A stretch of 64,000 bases of DNA from Acrasis kona (lineage: Eukaryota; Heterolobosea; Eutetramitea; Acrasida; Acrasidae). Positions 48,940 to 58,924 of this stretch are shown here, piece after piece. The stretch covers positions 38,743 through 102,742 of the forward strand of contig JAOPGA020001266.1 of the NCBI GenBank assembly GCA_026419775.2. Direction: 5' to 3'. A model generated the notes under the pieces. That model saw nothing but the letters and a program-made list of their open reading frames with translations. It did not search any database and was not told the DNA's origin. Every line of letters starts with the position of its first letter. Position 1 is the stretch's first letter. The position numbers and the translations under genes were made by a program.

Positions 48940-51351
48940 ATGCCTCCATATGATGTTGCATGTCCAGTGTGTTTACAGATGAATGAGGTTCCTCTTATAT
49001 TATCATGTGGTCACAATGTTTGCAAATTTTGTATAGAAACACTTTTATCGTTTGAGAAATTGAAGCTGTATGAATCAAAAAGAGAATCATATCCGCTCAT
49101 GTGTCCTACATGTTGTACAATAACATACGTTCCCAATTACGATACCGAAGTGCCGCTGCCACTCAATGCGGAGTTACAAATCAGAGCTCAACAATGCAAA
49201 AAAGAGAAATGTGACAAGTTCAAATGTTGTAGTTGCGAGCAAGCATGTGCTACCTGCGACTGCAAACAATGCAATGTATCGTTTTGTGACGCCTGCTTCT
49301 GCCAAATGCATCTAAGGGGGATTTTCAGAACACATGAAAAAAAACCATTAGGAAGTACAATAAATCTGCCCACTATAGTCCGCATCACGGAAAAGAGTTG
49401 GCTTTATTCTGTCTCTTGGAGAGAGAGCCGATGTGTGTTTTGTGTGTAACAGGAGATCACAAAGGACATGAAGCGATATCCATCGAAAATTACATTCAAC
49501 AAGGAAAGCGAGAGATCGAACAAGGGTGCAAAGAGTTCATAGACAGACATGATGCTGCACTTTCTGTTGCGTGTCGAAGCGAGCTCAACATGAGACTCAT
49601 AGGAACGCATCATGTAGAGTACAGAAAGCAACTAGAGTCGGTAAAACAAACAATCAAATCAGCAGTCGATAATCGATTTGAACAACTCATGCAAGAGTCA
49701 ATACAAGAGGAGAAGAGATGCGAGGAACTTTTAAAGTGCCAAATAGAGAATCTACGCAACTCTGCTCAATTTTTGAAGAGAATGGGCTGTGTGTTAAATG
49801 CCAGCAAGAATTGTGCCAAGGTGATCCACGAGATCACTTCGAGCATCCAAACTACTTTAAAACATTTTGACTCTGTGGATCTTCGTCCAGTGTTAGCTCC
49901 TGAACCCATCGAAGTTGATCCCAGCATACATTTCTGCGAAAGAATCGCCCAATATCGCGTCAGCAATAACGTAAGGCAGCCCGTCGCCATCAAATTATAC
50001 CATTGTGAAAATTATGCAAGTTCTTGTAAAAGTTTAATCGAAATACGATTCCAGAGCGTAACCTGTACAAATCCTGGCCCACCTAAATGCAACATTGCAC
50101 ATATTGAACTGTTACATGACTGGCTCACTCAAAAAATACTAAGAGATCAAAAGAAACCATGTTATCAACATGTGTGGTCGTGGGGTTTCTCCAATAACTC
50201 AAGGTTGGGATTCGAAGATAAGTCACACAGAAGGACACCAGAGATAGTGGAACCACTTTGTAATAAAAACATTGTTCAAATTGTTGGTGGTTGTCAACAT
50301 TCCATCATGCTAACGGGTATGGGTTTGATTTTTAATTGTTTCGTTAACACTAACAGCTGATGGACTCGTCTATACATTCGGAGGCAACAGATATGGACAA
50401 TGTGGACATGGACACAACGTTAACGTCACGACGCCCACTCTCGTGTCAGCATTATCACGTCACAGAGTTGTTCTCATTGCTGGGTCACATTCACACCACT
50501 CCATGGCCCTACTAGACAATGGTGAACTGTATGGATGGGGTTGCAACAAATTTGGAGCCCTTGGCATTCCTGCTACTAGAGTCAACACTCCCACATTGAT
50601 TTCATTCTTTTCAAACAAGGACGTTGCCAACATTTATTCCGGTGGCTTCGACGATCAAGGATTCTATACATTTATAACAACACGGAGAGGAGACACTTAT
50701 TGCTGTGGAAAGAACGAATCAGGTCAACTTGGACTCGGAGACAAGACCGATCGCACCATTCCCACATTGTTCGAAGGTGTCAAGGACATTAAAATGATCG
50801 GCGCAGGAAGTTATCATTGCTTGGCTACGACCAGTAAGTGTTGTGATTCATTTTTCTAATCATAAATAGATTCCAATAAGTGTTATTCTTGGGGAAGCAA
50901 CAGATACAGTTCGTTGGGAATTGCAGAACACATACAAACGAATCAAATCATGGAAGTGGAGACGCTACGTGGAATCAACATTACAAGCATTGCATGCGGA
51001 TGTAACTTTTCCGTTGCACTTTCGTCGTGTGGAGATGTGTATGCATGGGGAAATCACAACAATGGACAATGTGGAGTCGGAACAACCGATTATGTAACAA
51101 TATTGCCGACTCTTGTGACTGGGTTGTCTCATACACGCGTGCGTGATATTGCTGTGGCTTGTTGGCATGTTTGTGTCATCACAGAGGGCGGGTCTATTTA
51201 TAGCTTTGGTTACAATGGAGAGGGTAGGCTAGGACTTGGAGATGATACGAATAGAAATGTACCTGTAAAAATTCACGAAGCCAATTTTGGGCCCCATCGT
51301 ATACGAAAGATTGTGGCTGGAGGTTATCATAATTTTGCGCTCGCATTTTGA
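48940..51351 (+). CDS. RING/B-box protein fused to an RCC1 propeller
   Basis: A TRIM-like ubiquitin ligase of about 778 residues; exons 48940-50316, 50357-50833 and 50870-51351 (introns 40 and 36 nt). RING at 8-62 (CPVCLQ ... CGHNVCKFC ... CPTC), B-box 1 at about 85-130, B-box 2 (HHGKELALFC ... CVLCVTGDHKGHEA), coiled coil (about 175-265), then an RCC1 seven-blade propeller (YTFGGNRYGQCGHG, LYGWGCNKFGALG, YCCGKNESGQLGLGD, VYAWGNHNNGQCGVG, IYSFGYNGEGRLGLGD). The frame changes once at an eight-A run (49337-49344); one further A would give a continuous product. I read this as a sequence error, because both sides are conserved and total length then becomes a multiple of three. Animal TRIMs usually end in SPRY or NHL, not RCC1. 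Confidence 0.85.
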
Positions 51352-51457
51352 GAAGATTGTAAAAGATGTAGTATTAAAGATTAATTTAATTTTAGAGATG
51401 CTTGTTGTGTTTTTGAAAATTTAGTTATGTACTAATGGGTATTCACTAACGTTTTAC

Positions 51458-51467
51458 TTGACGTCAA
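51458..51467. promoter_or_regulatory. CRE-like palindrome upstream of MOB1
   Basis: TTGACGTCAA contains the full cyclic-AMP response element TGACGTCA, 122 bp before the MOB1 start. bZIP binding is inferred from sequence only. Confidence 0.35.
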
Positions 51468-51588
51468 ATAATTATCATTAACATCAGACATGTCAATTTT
51501 AATTGCCACGGATATGGTTCTATAACCCACAACGACTTTTGACAAGGTTGATTTAATCTATTTCAGTATTCTACTATTTCAACAAAGC

Positions 51589-52249
51589 ATGTTCAGCGGA
51601 CTATTAGATCGTAACAAGACCTTCAGGCCCAAGCACAAGTACAAGAAGGGGACATCTTCACAAAGGTTATACGAACACGCCAAAGATACTTTGGGATCTG
51701 GAGATTTATCGCAGGCGGTTAGATGTCCACCAGGCGAAGACTTAAACGAGTGGCTTGCAATTAATACTGTTGATTTCTACAATACAACCAACCTCCTCTA
51801 CGGTAGCATATCAGAGTATTGCACTTCTTCGAGTTGTCCTCTAATTGACTGCCGGGTCTTATGAGTATGCATGGAAAGACGGCAAAAACTTTAAGAAGGC
51901 CACAAAATTGAGTGCACCTGACTACGTGAGCGTAATGATGGATTGGATCGCTGAACTCGTCAACAACGAGCAGGTTTTTCCAAGCGATCCAACAAAATTT
52001 CCTTCGAACTTCCGGGTTATCGTAGAAACAATCTTCAAGAGAATGTTCCGTGTGTACGCCCATTTGTACTACTCTCACTTTGACCACGCGAAGCACCTCG
52101 AAATAGATAGACATTTAAACACTGCCTTCAAACATTTTATCTTGTTTGTGAACGAGTTTAATTTAGTTGACAAGCAGGAGTTAGAGCCTTTGAGAAATAC
52201 AATTACCGAGCTAACCGGAAAGAATCTACTTGGTGCACCCACTCATTAA
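51589..52249 (+). CDS. MOB1: MOB1 kinase activator
   Basis: The LATS/NDR kinase coactivator of the Hippo and mitotic-exit pathways. About 219 residues, close to the usual 216. Blocks: FRPKHKYKKGTSSQRLY, GSGDLSQAVRCPPGEDLNEWLAINTVDFYN, EYCTSSSCPL (two zinc Cys), YEYAWKDG, APDYVSVMMDWI, FRVYAHLYYSHFDH (two zinc His) and NTAFKHFILFVNEFNLV. The frame changes once at CTAATT (51841-51846), right after SCPL. One base fewer there gives SCPLLTAG, the MOB1 consensus, and a length divisible by three. No intron fits. For an essential gene this is most simply a base-level sequence error. Confidence 0.92.
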
Positions 52250-52281
52250 AACATGTTTTTTAAAAACTGATTCTCATTTAT

Positions 52282-52772
52282 TTACACTTTTAAACTGTTC
52301 GTCTGCTTATGTTCCCTTCTATCTGATTTTACTTTCATAATGATCTCAACAACGCTTGTAAACCACTTTGATAGAAAATTGTTTTGTGAAAGTATGCTGT
52401 AGAGTATTAAGCGACCGTCGCTACGGGCAAAAGGTTTTGGGAGCAATGCTTCTTTACCAGTTTTTAGCGATGAGTGCTTCACTTCTGATTGCATTTTTAA
52501 AACAATACTTGAAGGTTCGTTCTGATCACTGTTGTATTTTAATGAAGGTATGCTGTTGTTTTCATGGTATTGAATTGCTGCAACCAGTTCCATGGGGTCT
52601 CTATTTTGATACTAAAGCACGTGATTTAGTAGACCAAAGTGGTTGTGTTACCTTCCTCAAATGTTGGGATTTTCTACTTAGTGGTGATATAAGAACTGCA
52701 ACAGTACCGCATATTACCAGTGCAACCGCTGCTTGTCAGTCACCAAAATAAAACTCGCTTACCAAGATCCAT
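52282..52772 (-). CDS. Small single-pass membrane protein
   Basis: 138 residues in three exons (52763-52772, 52652-52728, 52282-52611; introns 34 and 40 nt). The spliced N-terminus MDLAVALVICGTVAVLISPLS is a signal anchor or membrane helix directly at the start. The cytosolic part is hydrophilic with a Lys/Arg-rich C-terminus (KVKSDRREHKQ). The family is not recognised. The start codon is only 54 bp from the divergent plus-strand gene at 52827, so they share a minimal promoter. A plus-strand frame of 127 codons overlaps the exons but has Cys-rich, non-coding character. Confidence 0.6.
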
Positions 52773-52826
52773 TGCCAGTCAACTCCGTTGAACTTCAAAT
52801 TATTTACTTTTTATTTTAACACAACA

Positions 52827-53235
52827 ATGGCGAAGATAAAGTTTACGAAGAGGAAACAGTACCATGCGAGTAATATAGAGAAAGAAAAGGTGAGTTTTAA
52901 CTTTTCTGAATGTATTTTTAACAATTTAGAAAGAGGAGGAAAGGTTAAGATTAAAGAAAGAGAATAAAAAAAAGTTAGGGGAGACACGTGAAGAAAGATT
53001 TTTAGCTGGGGTGAAGGAAAATGTTTTAGTCCAGTATGCTGAGAAAATCGAAAGGGAATTAAATGAAAAGGCGGAGGCCAAAAAAGCAGAAGAAAACAAC
53101 ATGGATGTAGATAATGGAGAAAAGTCAAAAAAATCAAAAAAATCATCAAAGAAGGAAAAGGACGAGAAAGCGGATAGAAAAAACAAAGTAAACGAGCGTG
53201 CAAAGAAGAGGACCCAGAAATCAAACCCATACTGA
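52827..53235 (+). CDS. Small Lys/Glu-rich nuclear protein
   Basis: 122 residues in two exons (52827-52889 and 52930-53235, intron 40 nt). It opens MAKIKFTKRKQYHASNIEKEK, continues as charged helix and ends in a long Lys/Ser/Asp tract (KSKKSKKSSKKEKDEK). Composition and size recall small nucleolar/ribosome-biogenesis proteins such as the LLPH/YBL028C group, which also begin with MAK and have an MDVD motif in the middle (here NNMDVDNG). That resemblance is weak evidence. Nucleolar location is plausible. Confidence 0.55.
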
Positions 53236-53369
53236 TTGATTCTGTACATTAAACACTTTTATTTTTTGTCTCACCAATCGTTGTATTTTCATAACGTTCA
53301 ACTTTCTTTTGTATGATATATTGCTGCATATTGTTTGAACAGAAGTTTCCAATTCTCTTACAATAATAC

Positions 53370-54836
53370 ATGAACAAGGAGACCACAAACGACCTTCAGA
53401 TCTTAAAGCAGAGGTGGAGTACTTTGAATCAGGGGTTCAATCTACAGAACAAAAAGGATAGTGGCAACCTACATCCTTTAGGAAGCGTCAACCTCAACAG
53501 CGTGAGGTCGTCGGTAACAGAAAGTATAGAAAGTATACGCAGCGCGTTACTGCAGCATCAAAATCGAGAAAAATCTCAATCGGGCGTTTCACAGCAAAAG
53601 GAGGAGGTAGAACAATTTCGGCAGTACTGCAAATCATGGAGGGACCATAAAAAGGTTACGTTGCAAAGAGACCATATATCATCGATGATCGCTGATTGTA
53701 CCCAAGTATTAGGTGATTATTACACAAATCAACACCAAAACCAATCGCAACAAGTACGTATCAATTATTATTAAGCAATGGAGTTGATTTTAGTAAAAAG
53801 GCGCCGAAGGCAAATATATTGAACGACAGGGTACAAAATGCACTACAATCAATAATCGACAACATGAAGCACTTTCACAGTGCTATGGGACATCCTGACT
53901 CTGTAAACTTTCCAGAGATTTTTCAGTACGATTCTATATACACCATTGCCAACGAGTCTACTACAGTGGACGTAAGTTTTTTTTTCCAAAATATGTTAAC
54001 ACAAGTCAAAGGTTGTTTGTAACACAGTAGGATCCGTACAATCCGTAAAGTTAATTTTTGAAAACATTTCGGACGAGGACATTAACACGAAACTAACACA
54101 ATTGCTTCAGTCTTCTCAATTTGATTTATTTGTTGAAATGTTAACCATAAAGCTTCAAGCCCTTCATTATGACAAGAATCATAGTGCGGTAATAACTGGT
54201 GTTGATAATCATTTTGTGTTGGAGTTGAAACCTCCCATTTGTGTTACTTGGGACCTCGCGAAAGACATTTATAAATTTTGTGACCCATCTCAATTGTCAT
54301 CTCACTCGCAGTCCACATCTTCCAACTACCAAGGAGTTGACATCCAATCCCTACTGAAGCACTCTCCTTCTTCATTTCGCTTTGATAATGTTGTGTATTC
54401 TTTCCACTCCACCAAGGACCTTGTCATGTTTAATGAATCTGCTAACAGTACGATAAGAGGTGTTCGATTGACCAAAATACCTTTTCAACCTGGAACGGAT
54501 CTAGATGTTATTTTTAAACTATTGAAGCAGCAACTCTTATTCAACAAACTACTTGAAAGTTGCTTTAGCAATGGAGTCGAATCGACATCCACTACTTTTG
54601 GGGTTGAAGTCACATGTATGGCACCTTCCACGCTATTGTTTAATACTCTGATTGATGACTCCTTCTTGTGTGTGGAATTGAACTTTATTAATTCGCAAGT
54701 GGACGTGAAAGTGGATCGAGGGACGAATTTGAATGTTGATCTTAACAAGTATGCAACAAGAATCATGGAGCACTGTGACAGCATTCCAGTATTAATGCAC
54801 TTTATCATAACAGAGTGGCCAAACATCACAAAATAA
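53370..54836 (+). CDS. MED1: Mediator complex subunit 1 (MED1) homologue
   Basis: 461 residues in three exons (53370-53753, 53801-53971, 54006-54836; introns 47 and 34 nt). The N-terminus is helical (LKQRWSTLNQGF ..., RVQNALQSIIDNM). The core matches the MED1 domain: DSKVVCNTVGSVQSVKLIFEN across the second junction, then LTQLLQSSQFDLFVEML, FVLELKPPICVTWDLAK, LLKQQLLFNKLLESCF, FGVEVTCMAPSTLLF, DDSFLCVELNF and MEHCDSIPVLM. MED1 sits in the Mediator middle module and bridges activators to RNA polymerase II. The first acceptor (AAAAAG) is not typical but is the only one that keeps the frame. The vertebrate LxxLL tail is absent. Confidence 0.78.
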
Positions 54837-54848
54837 AAAGAATTGAAT

Positions 54849-57006
54849 TTAATTGATTGGTGTTACAAAATTTCCATCGCTAGTCGTGTCCAAATCTCTG
54901 GTTGGTAACTTGATGGGATCGCTCGCCGAATTCTTCGTAAATCTCATAATCACAAGTTCCAACTTGGCAATCCCACTCGCCGCACCTTTCAATTGTCTAG
55001 TCTGAGGCAAATATTTCTCCTGAGCAAACTTTATCAACTTGTTAAATTGGGCCTTGTACACGGTCATGAGCCGATACGAAGTCAATTCCAAAAACAAGGC
55101 AAGACACTCTATGGCCTCGGTCGTAGGTTTCATGTTAAGAACGGTAGCTAACCACTGCCAAGCCTTATCAGCTCCATATGGATTCTTCGCCTGTGGACTA
55201 GGATCATCCGTCTGAGTAATGGCCGCATAGAAAGCCAACAAACCATTCATACGATCCTCGAACAAATCAGTAGCCTCCAGGTTATTAGCAGCATCTACTT
55301 TATAACTCTGTCTTTGTTTATAAGAAGCTTCCGATTCACCAGGCAATCGCAAAGTATACATTGGAATGGTGTATGGACATTTGGAGTGAATCATTCCCAA
55401 TACCACTTTTAAGAATTTAGGGAAAGATAAGCTCAGCTCCACGCATAGAATAGCAGCAGGATAGACAAATTTATAACCCTCTCTTGCACCAACGCTTCCT
55501 GCTTGCGTGGTGAGTTTTTCGGATAATACTTTGAGAGCAAAATCAAGATTTATATTTTGACCAGTGGACGCATCCGCTGGTAGTGATTTCAAGAATACGG
55601 AAATGTCACCTATCAGTTTGTTCATTGCTGGATAGGATAAACTAATTTGACCAGTTGTTCTGTTCATCTTTCTTGTGATTTGTACCTTTGGTTCTGACTT
55701 GTCTATAATCTTACTTGCAGATTCCTCCGTTCTTCGTAGCACTGCTAGTTTTTGTTGAGCGTCAATGTATGAGGGTGCTGATATCATGTATGACTTTGGA
55801 TCTGGAAGTTGGATTACCTTCCTTGGTGGACCTGCTTCTACGTTTTGATTTGTAGTGGTTGTAGTGGTCGTGACAGCTGCAATAGGTGGCGTTGTAGTGT
55901 TGATGGTTATGGGTTGTTGTGGTAATGGATTATTGTTGAATGTGGTGAGTAATGGTTTAGGTTCGATTTTTAGTTCTGGTTGTGGTTTAGAAATGGGTTC
56001 TTGTTTGGGTTGAGGTGTGGGTTGAACTGGTGCTGGAGCGGGCGGTGGAGGTTCGTTTTGTTTAGCGAGAGCAGCGGCGGCGGCTGCAGCGGCTTCAGCA
56101 GCATCAGCAGCGGCTTTTCTTGCTCTTTCGGCCTCGGCTTCCACTTCTTTTTGATACTGTTTGATGATTTGATCCAAGTCCTTCTTTCTTTGGTTTCTTT
56201 CTTGAATGAGAAGTGCTTGTTGTGATTTGATTGTTTGATTGATGACATTTGCTTGTTGTTGACTATCGGAATCAATTTTCGCTTTAATTTCATGATCAAA
56301 GTCTTGATCGCCGTCGGTAATGGATTGAAGTGTTGCCGTGGTGAATATTGAGTTGACGAGATCGTTCATGTCCTTACGATCTTGTAGACGTTTTCGTGAT
56401 TGAGAATATTCGTGGGTTGAATCTGGTTGTGATAACAGCAACAGTGATTCCACATCCGATTCACTAAAAATGTTATGAGTGATGTTAATGTATTTGACGT
56501 ACGTTGGTTCGACTTCCTCAGGTTCATTTAAATCAATGCCGTACCAACCTGAGTGTTTGATTATTGGTAACTCTTCATCTACAACTACATCATTTACATC
56601 AAGAGGTAGATGGTCTTCGCCGTAGTGAATGTATTGCCTTAATGCTGTTTCGTCGAAATTGGCATTAATGTTTATGTGAATGGGTTGGATCACAGTTTTC
56701 CCAACGTTTGAAAGTGAGAATTCTTCAACTTGTTTTGCGTTCACACTCTAAAATGTTGTAAATTCCAAGTAGAGATCAAAAACCAACCTTTGGATGCGAC
56801 AACACTAGATGATTGTTTTTCCTCTGTGTGATATTTTTCGTTTTGCTGTTTGATACAAGTGAAGGCAGTTTGACTGCCACTACTTTTTTTTTGTTCTTGA
56901 GTGTCGGTGTCATTTTTACTTTGGTATCAGTATTTGTTCGTTTGTAGAAAAGGAATAGCAGGGTGAAACCAAACGAGAACAATATAGGAAGGGTCCAACC
57001 TAACAT
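54849..57006 (-). CDS. GLE1: mRNA export factor GLE1, with N-terminal hydrophobic segment
   Basis: 705 residues in two exons (56788-57006 and 54849-56747, intron 40 nt). The C-terminal 260 residues match the GLE1 domain, which with IP6 activates the DEAD helicase DBP5 at the nuclear pore: YKFVYPAAILCVELSLSFPKFLKVVLGMIHSKCPY, then PYGADKAWQWLATVLNMKPTTEAIECLALFLELTSYRL. Upstream is a long coiled helix rich in Ala/Glu/Lys, then Pro/Gln linkers. Unusually, the first exon starts MLGWTLPILFSFG..LLFLFY, a membrane anchor. An internal ATG at 56913 would exclude it. Codon choice in the hydrophobic part looks coding. Converges on MED1 with 12 bp between stops. Confidence 0.88.
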
Positions 57007-57082
57007 CCTTAGTTGAGCTTAATATTACAATTTCCTTCAATAACTTTGATGAATAGATTCTTTACATTACACACTTCTTCAG

Positions 57083-57442
57083 ATGCGCCACAGGAGCAAC
57101 TTTTCAAAAGGAAAACCAATTGTTGGTTTAGAAATTCTTCTACAAATGTGCAAACACCGAATTTTGCCACGATACATGACGCCAAAAAATTCGAAGAATC
57201 AATTCTTTGGTGCGCATTATTTTAATGTCATTGATGTTACTTCAGAAGGAAATCAGCTCAGCAACAGGGAAAGAAAAGGAGAAGAAGAAAACATTAGGAT
57301 GGTAATACACAAAATTTATCAGCAAGCAGACAGCGCACAGCCATTTGGTTTAAAAATAGGCAACAAACAAATAAATTTCATAAACATGCTGTTTATTAAC
57401 GACGGCAAGTCATTCTACCTTCTAGGGTTCCTAAGGCGGTAG
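57083..57442 (+). CDS. Doubtful hypothetical protein overlapping a neighbour
   Basis: A 119-codon frame starting MRHRSNFSKGKPIVGLEILL and ending YLLGFLRR. Its last 47 bp overlap, antisense, the 3' end of the secreted paralogue B coding region. An alternative frame from 57051 (MNRFFTLHTSSDAPQE) is open over the first half, so a real gene here may be spliced or shifted between the two. The C-terminal part (FGLKIGNKQINFINMLFI) has protein-like strand alternation. No family is recognised. Confidence 0.3.
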   Translation: MRHRSNFSKGKPIVGLEILLQMCKHRILPRYMTPKNSKNQFFGAHYFNVIDVTSEGNQLSNRERKGEEENIRMVIHKIYQQADSAQPFGLKIGNKQINFINMLFINDGKSFYLLGFLRR

Positions 57443-58520
57443 TTTGGACGTGTCCATTGGAGTACAAGTGTCCCTTAGATAAGTTCAAACTGTACATATT
57501 TCCCATTCTGTTACACATCATGATTGTGTTACCTGAGGTGAATGTGTTCATTGCAAAGTTTGAATCGTGTCTGATGTCCATAGATCCTAAAAGTGATGTG
57601 CTAATGGACATTGGATCATTTGCCATGGTGAAATCATCACAATTGATTCTGTGCATTCCCAAATCACCTGTGGTGGTGGGAGCAAAGACGTTCAACATTT
57701 GTGGGTTGCAAATATCTCTATTAAGTGCTACGATATTGTTTCTACGTCCATGGACTGCTCCATTGTGAGCAGATTGTGTGGCTAAACCTAGTCCTAGTCC
57801 TGCTCTTGATCCAAGGCTAATCTGTCTAGTAGATGCGACTGCACCTCTCATCGATATTTCATAACGAGTAAACACGTTGTTGTCAAGACCTACAACATAA
57901 TTGTCACCAACGTGTACTGGCATACCACGAGTTTCGGCAATGCTTGGTCTTGATGTGAATGTTTCCATATTTAACATTCCGAATCCGTGAACGCTAGAAC
58001 TGTGAATAATCATTGATTTTGAATTGCCCAACACTCCAGCAATTCTTGCTCTTCCACTATAACATACGGAACCAGTGATTGGTGATAAAGTGTGTAGGTT
58101 GTATCTTGTGAAACATGTGTTCTCTCCATTGGCCATTCCCATGTAGATGACGTTTTCATGAATGGTGTGGATCATGGATCCAAATGGTGCAGCGATGGAG
58201 TTCAAGATGTTGCCTCTGTCAAAGTCAACGCTTGCCAATATTCCGGCTCCATCTCTTGCACCTGATACAATGGTTAGTCCATCAGAGTGGCAGGATGCCG
58301 AGGCTGGTTTGAAAGGAAGGTTCATGCTACCTACTACGCGAGCATGGTCGTTTAAGATGTTGACAGTGTTGCAAGTCCTATCAAATTTATAAAAGTATCC
58401 AGAGCCACTGGATCTTGTGAATATATTATGTCCAATACCGAGACCAACTTCGAGTCCTAGACCGGTATAAGCGTATGCTACTGCAAGTACACAGCTGATG
58501 AATATTAAATTCGAATGCAT
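57396..58520 (-). CDS. Secreted beta-rich protein, paralogue B
   Basis: 374 residues; the start at 58520 gives a signal peptide (MHSNLIFISCVLAVAYA), while the frame is open further upstream without a better start. Homologous to the gene at 45726-46769: SSGSGYFYKFDR, VGSMNLPFKPAS, ENTCFTRYNLHTL, CYSGRARIAGVL, DICNPQMLNVFAP, SGNTIMMCNRMGNMYSLNLSKGHLYSNGHV. It differs by a Gly/Leu-rich insert after the signal peptide (GLGLEVGLGIGHN) and a Gly/Leu/Ala-rich loop around residue 270. Secreted, cysteine-containing, probably a beta-propeller; function unknown. Confidence 0.75.
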   Translation of the reverse strand: MHSNLIFISCVLAVAYAYTGLGLEVGLGIGHNIFTRSSGSGYFYKFDRTCNTVNILNDHARVVGSMNLPFKPASASCHSDGLTIVSGARDGAGILASVDFDRGNILNSIAAPFGSMIHTIHENVIYMGMANGENTCFTRYNLHTLSPITGSVCYSGRARIAGVLGNSKSMIIHSSSVHGFGMLNMETFTSRPSIAETRGMPVHVGDNYVVGLDNNVFTRYEISMRGAVASTRQISLGSRAGLGLGLATQSAHNGAVHGRRNNIVALNRDICNPQMLNVFAPTTTGDLGMHRINCDDFTMANDPMSISTSLLGSMDIRHDSNFAMNTFTSGNTIMMCNRMGNMYSLNLSKGHLYSNGHVQTTALGTLEGRMTCRR

Positions 58521-58924
58521 GTTTTGTTTTATGATGATGAGATTATTGTCGTGCCTTTTTATAAGGTTGCTGATCCACCTTGATACTAAAAGTGGTATTT
58601 TATTCAATCTGGAGTCTATTGGTATAAAATACTTTATATGTTTTTCGATTGCTTTCGAATCAATTGATTTTTCGAACAATAAAATCAATGTCAAAGCTTA
58701 GAATTCGACCCCATATTAAGAAGTATGCGAAATTCATTCCTTGTGAGATGCGAACTCACGCGTGACACTTTGGCATTGAAATCTACCATAAACAAAAAAG
58801 GTGGAGTATTAAAATTAATAGCCCTCCCTGTTACAATAAATAAAGTTCATCAATTGTTTGGAATTTTTTTGTTGGTTGTTCAGTTCAAAAGAAAAATTTG
58901 CAAAACATATTTACCAACGAAAAC

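Noticed and set aside
49337-49344. Programmed ribosomal frameshifting as explanation for the RING/RCC1 frame change
   Set aside because: There is no stop codon at the slip site as in ciliate-type shifting and no obvious downstream structure, and similar changes in unrelated genes make sequence error simpler.
52368-52751. A 127-codon plus-strand frame
   Set aside because: It overlaps three minus-strand exons that splice cleanly into a membrane protein. Its Cys-rich content looks like the reverse of coding DNA.
58743-58759. T-arm-like hairpin (GTGAG, seven-base loop TTCGCAT on the minus strand, CTCAC)
   Set aside because: The loop lacks the invariant A58, and no acceptor, D-arm or anticodon arm can be assembled around it.
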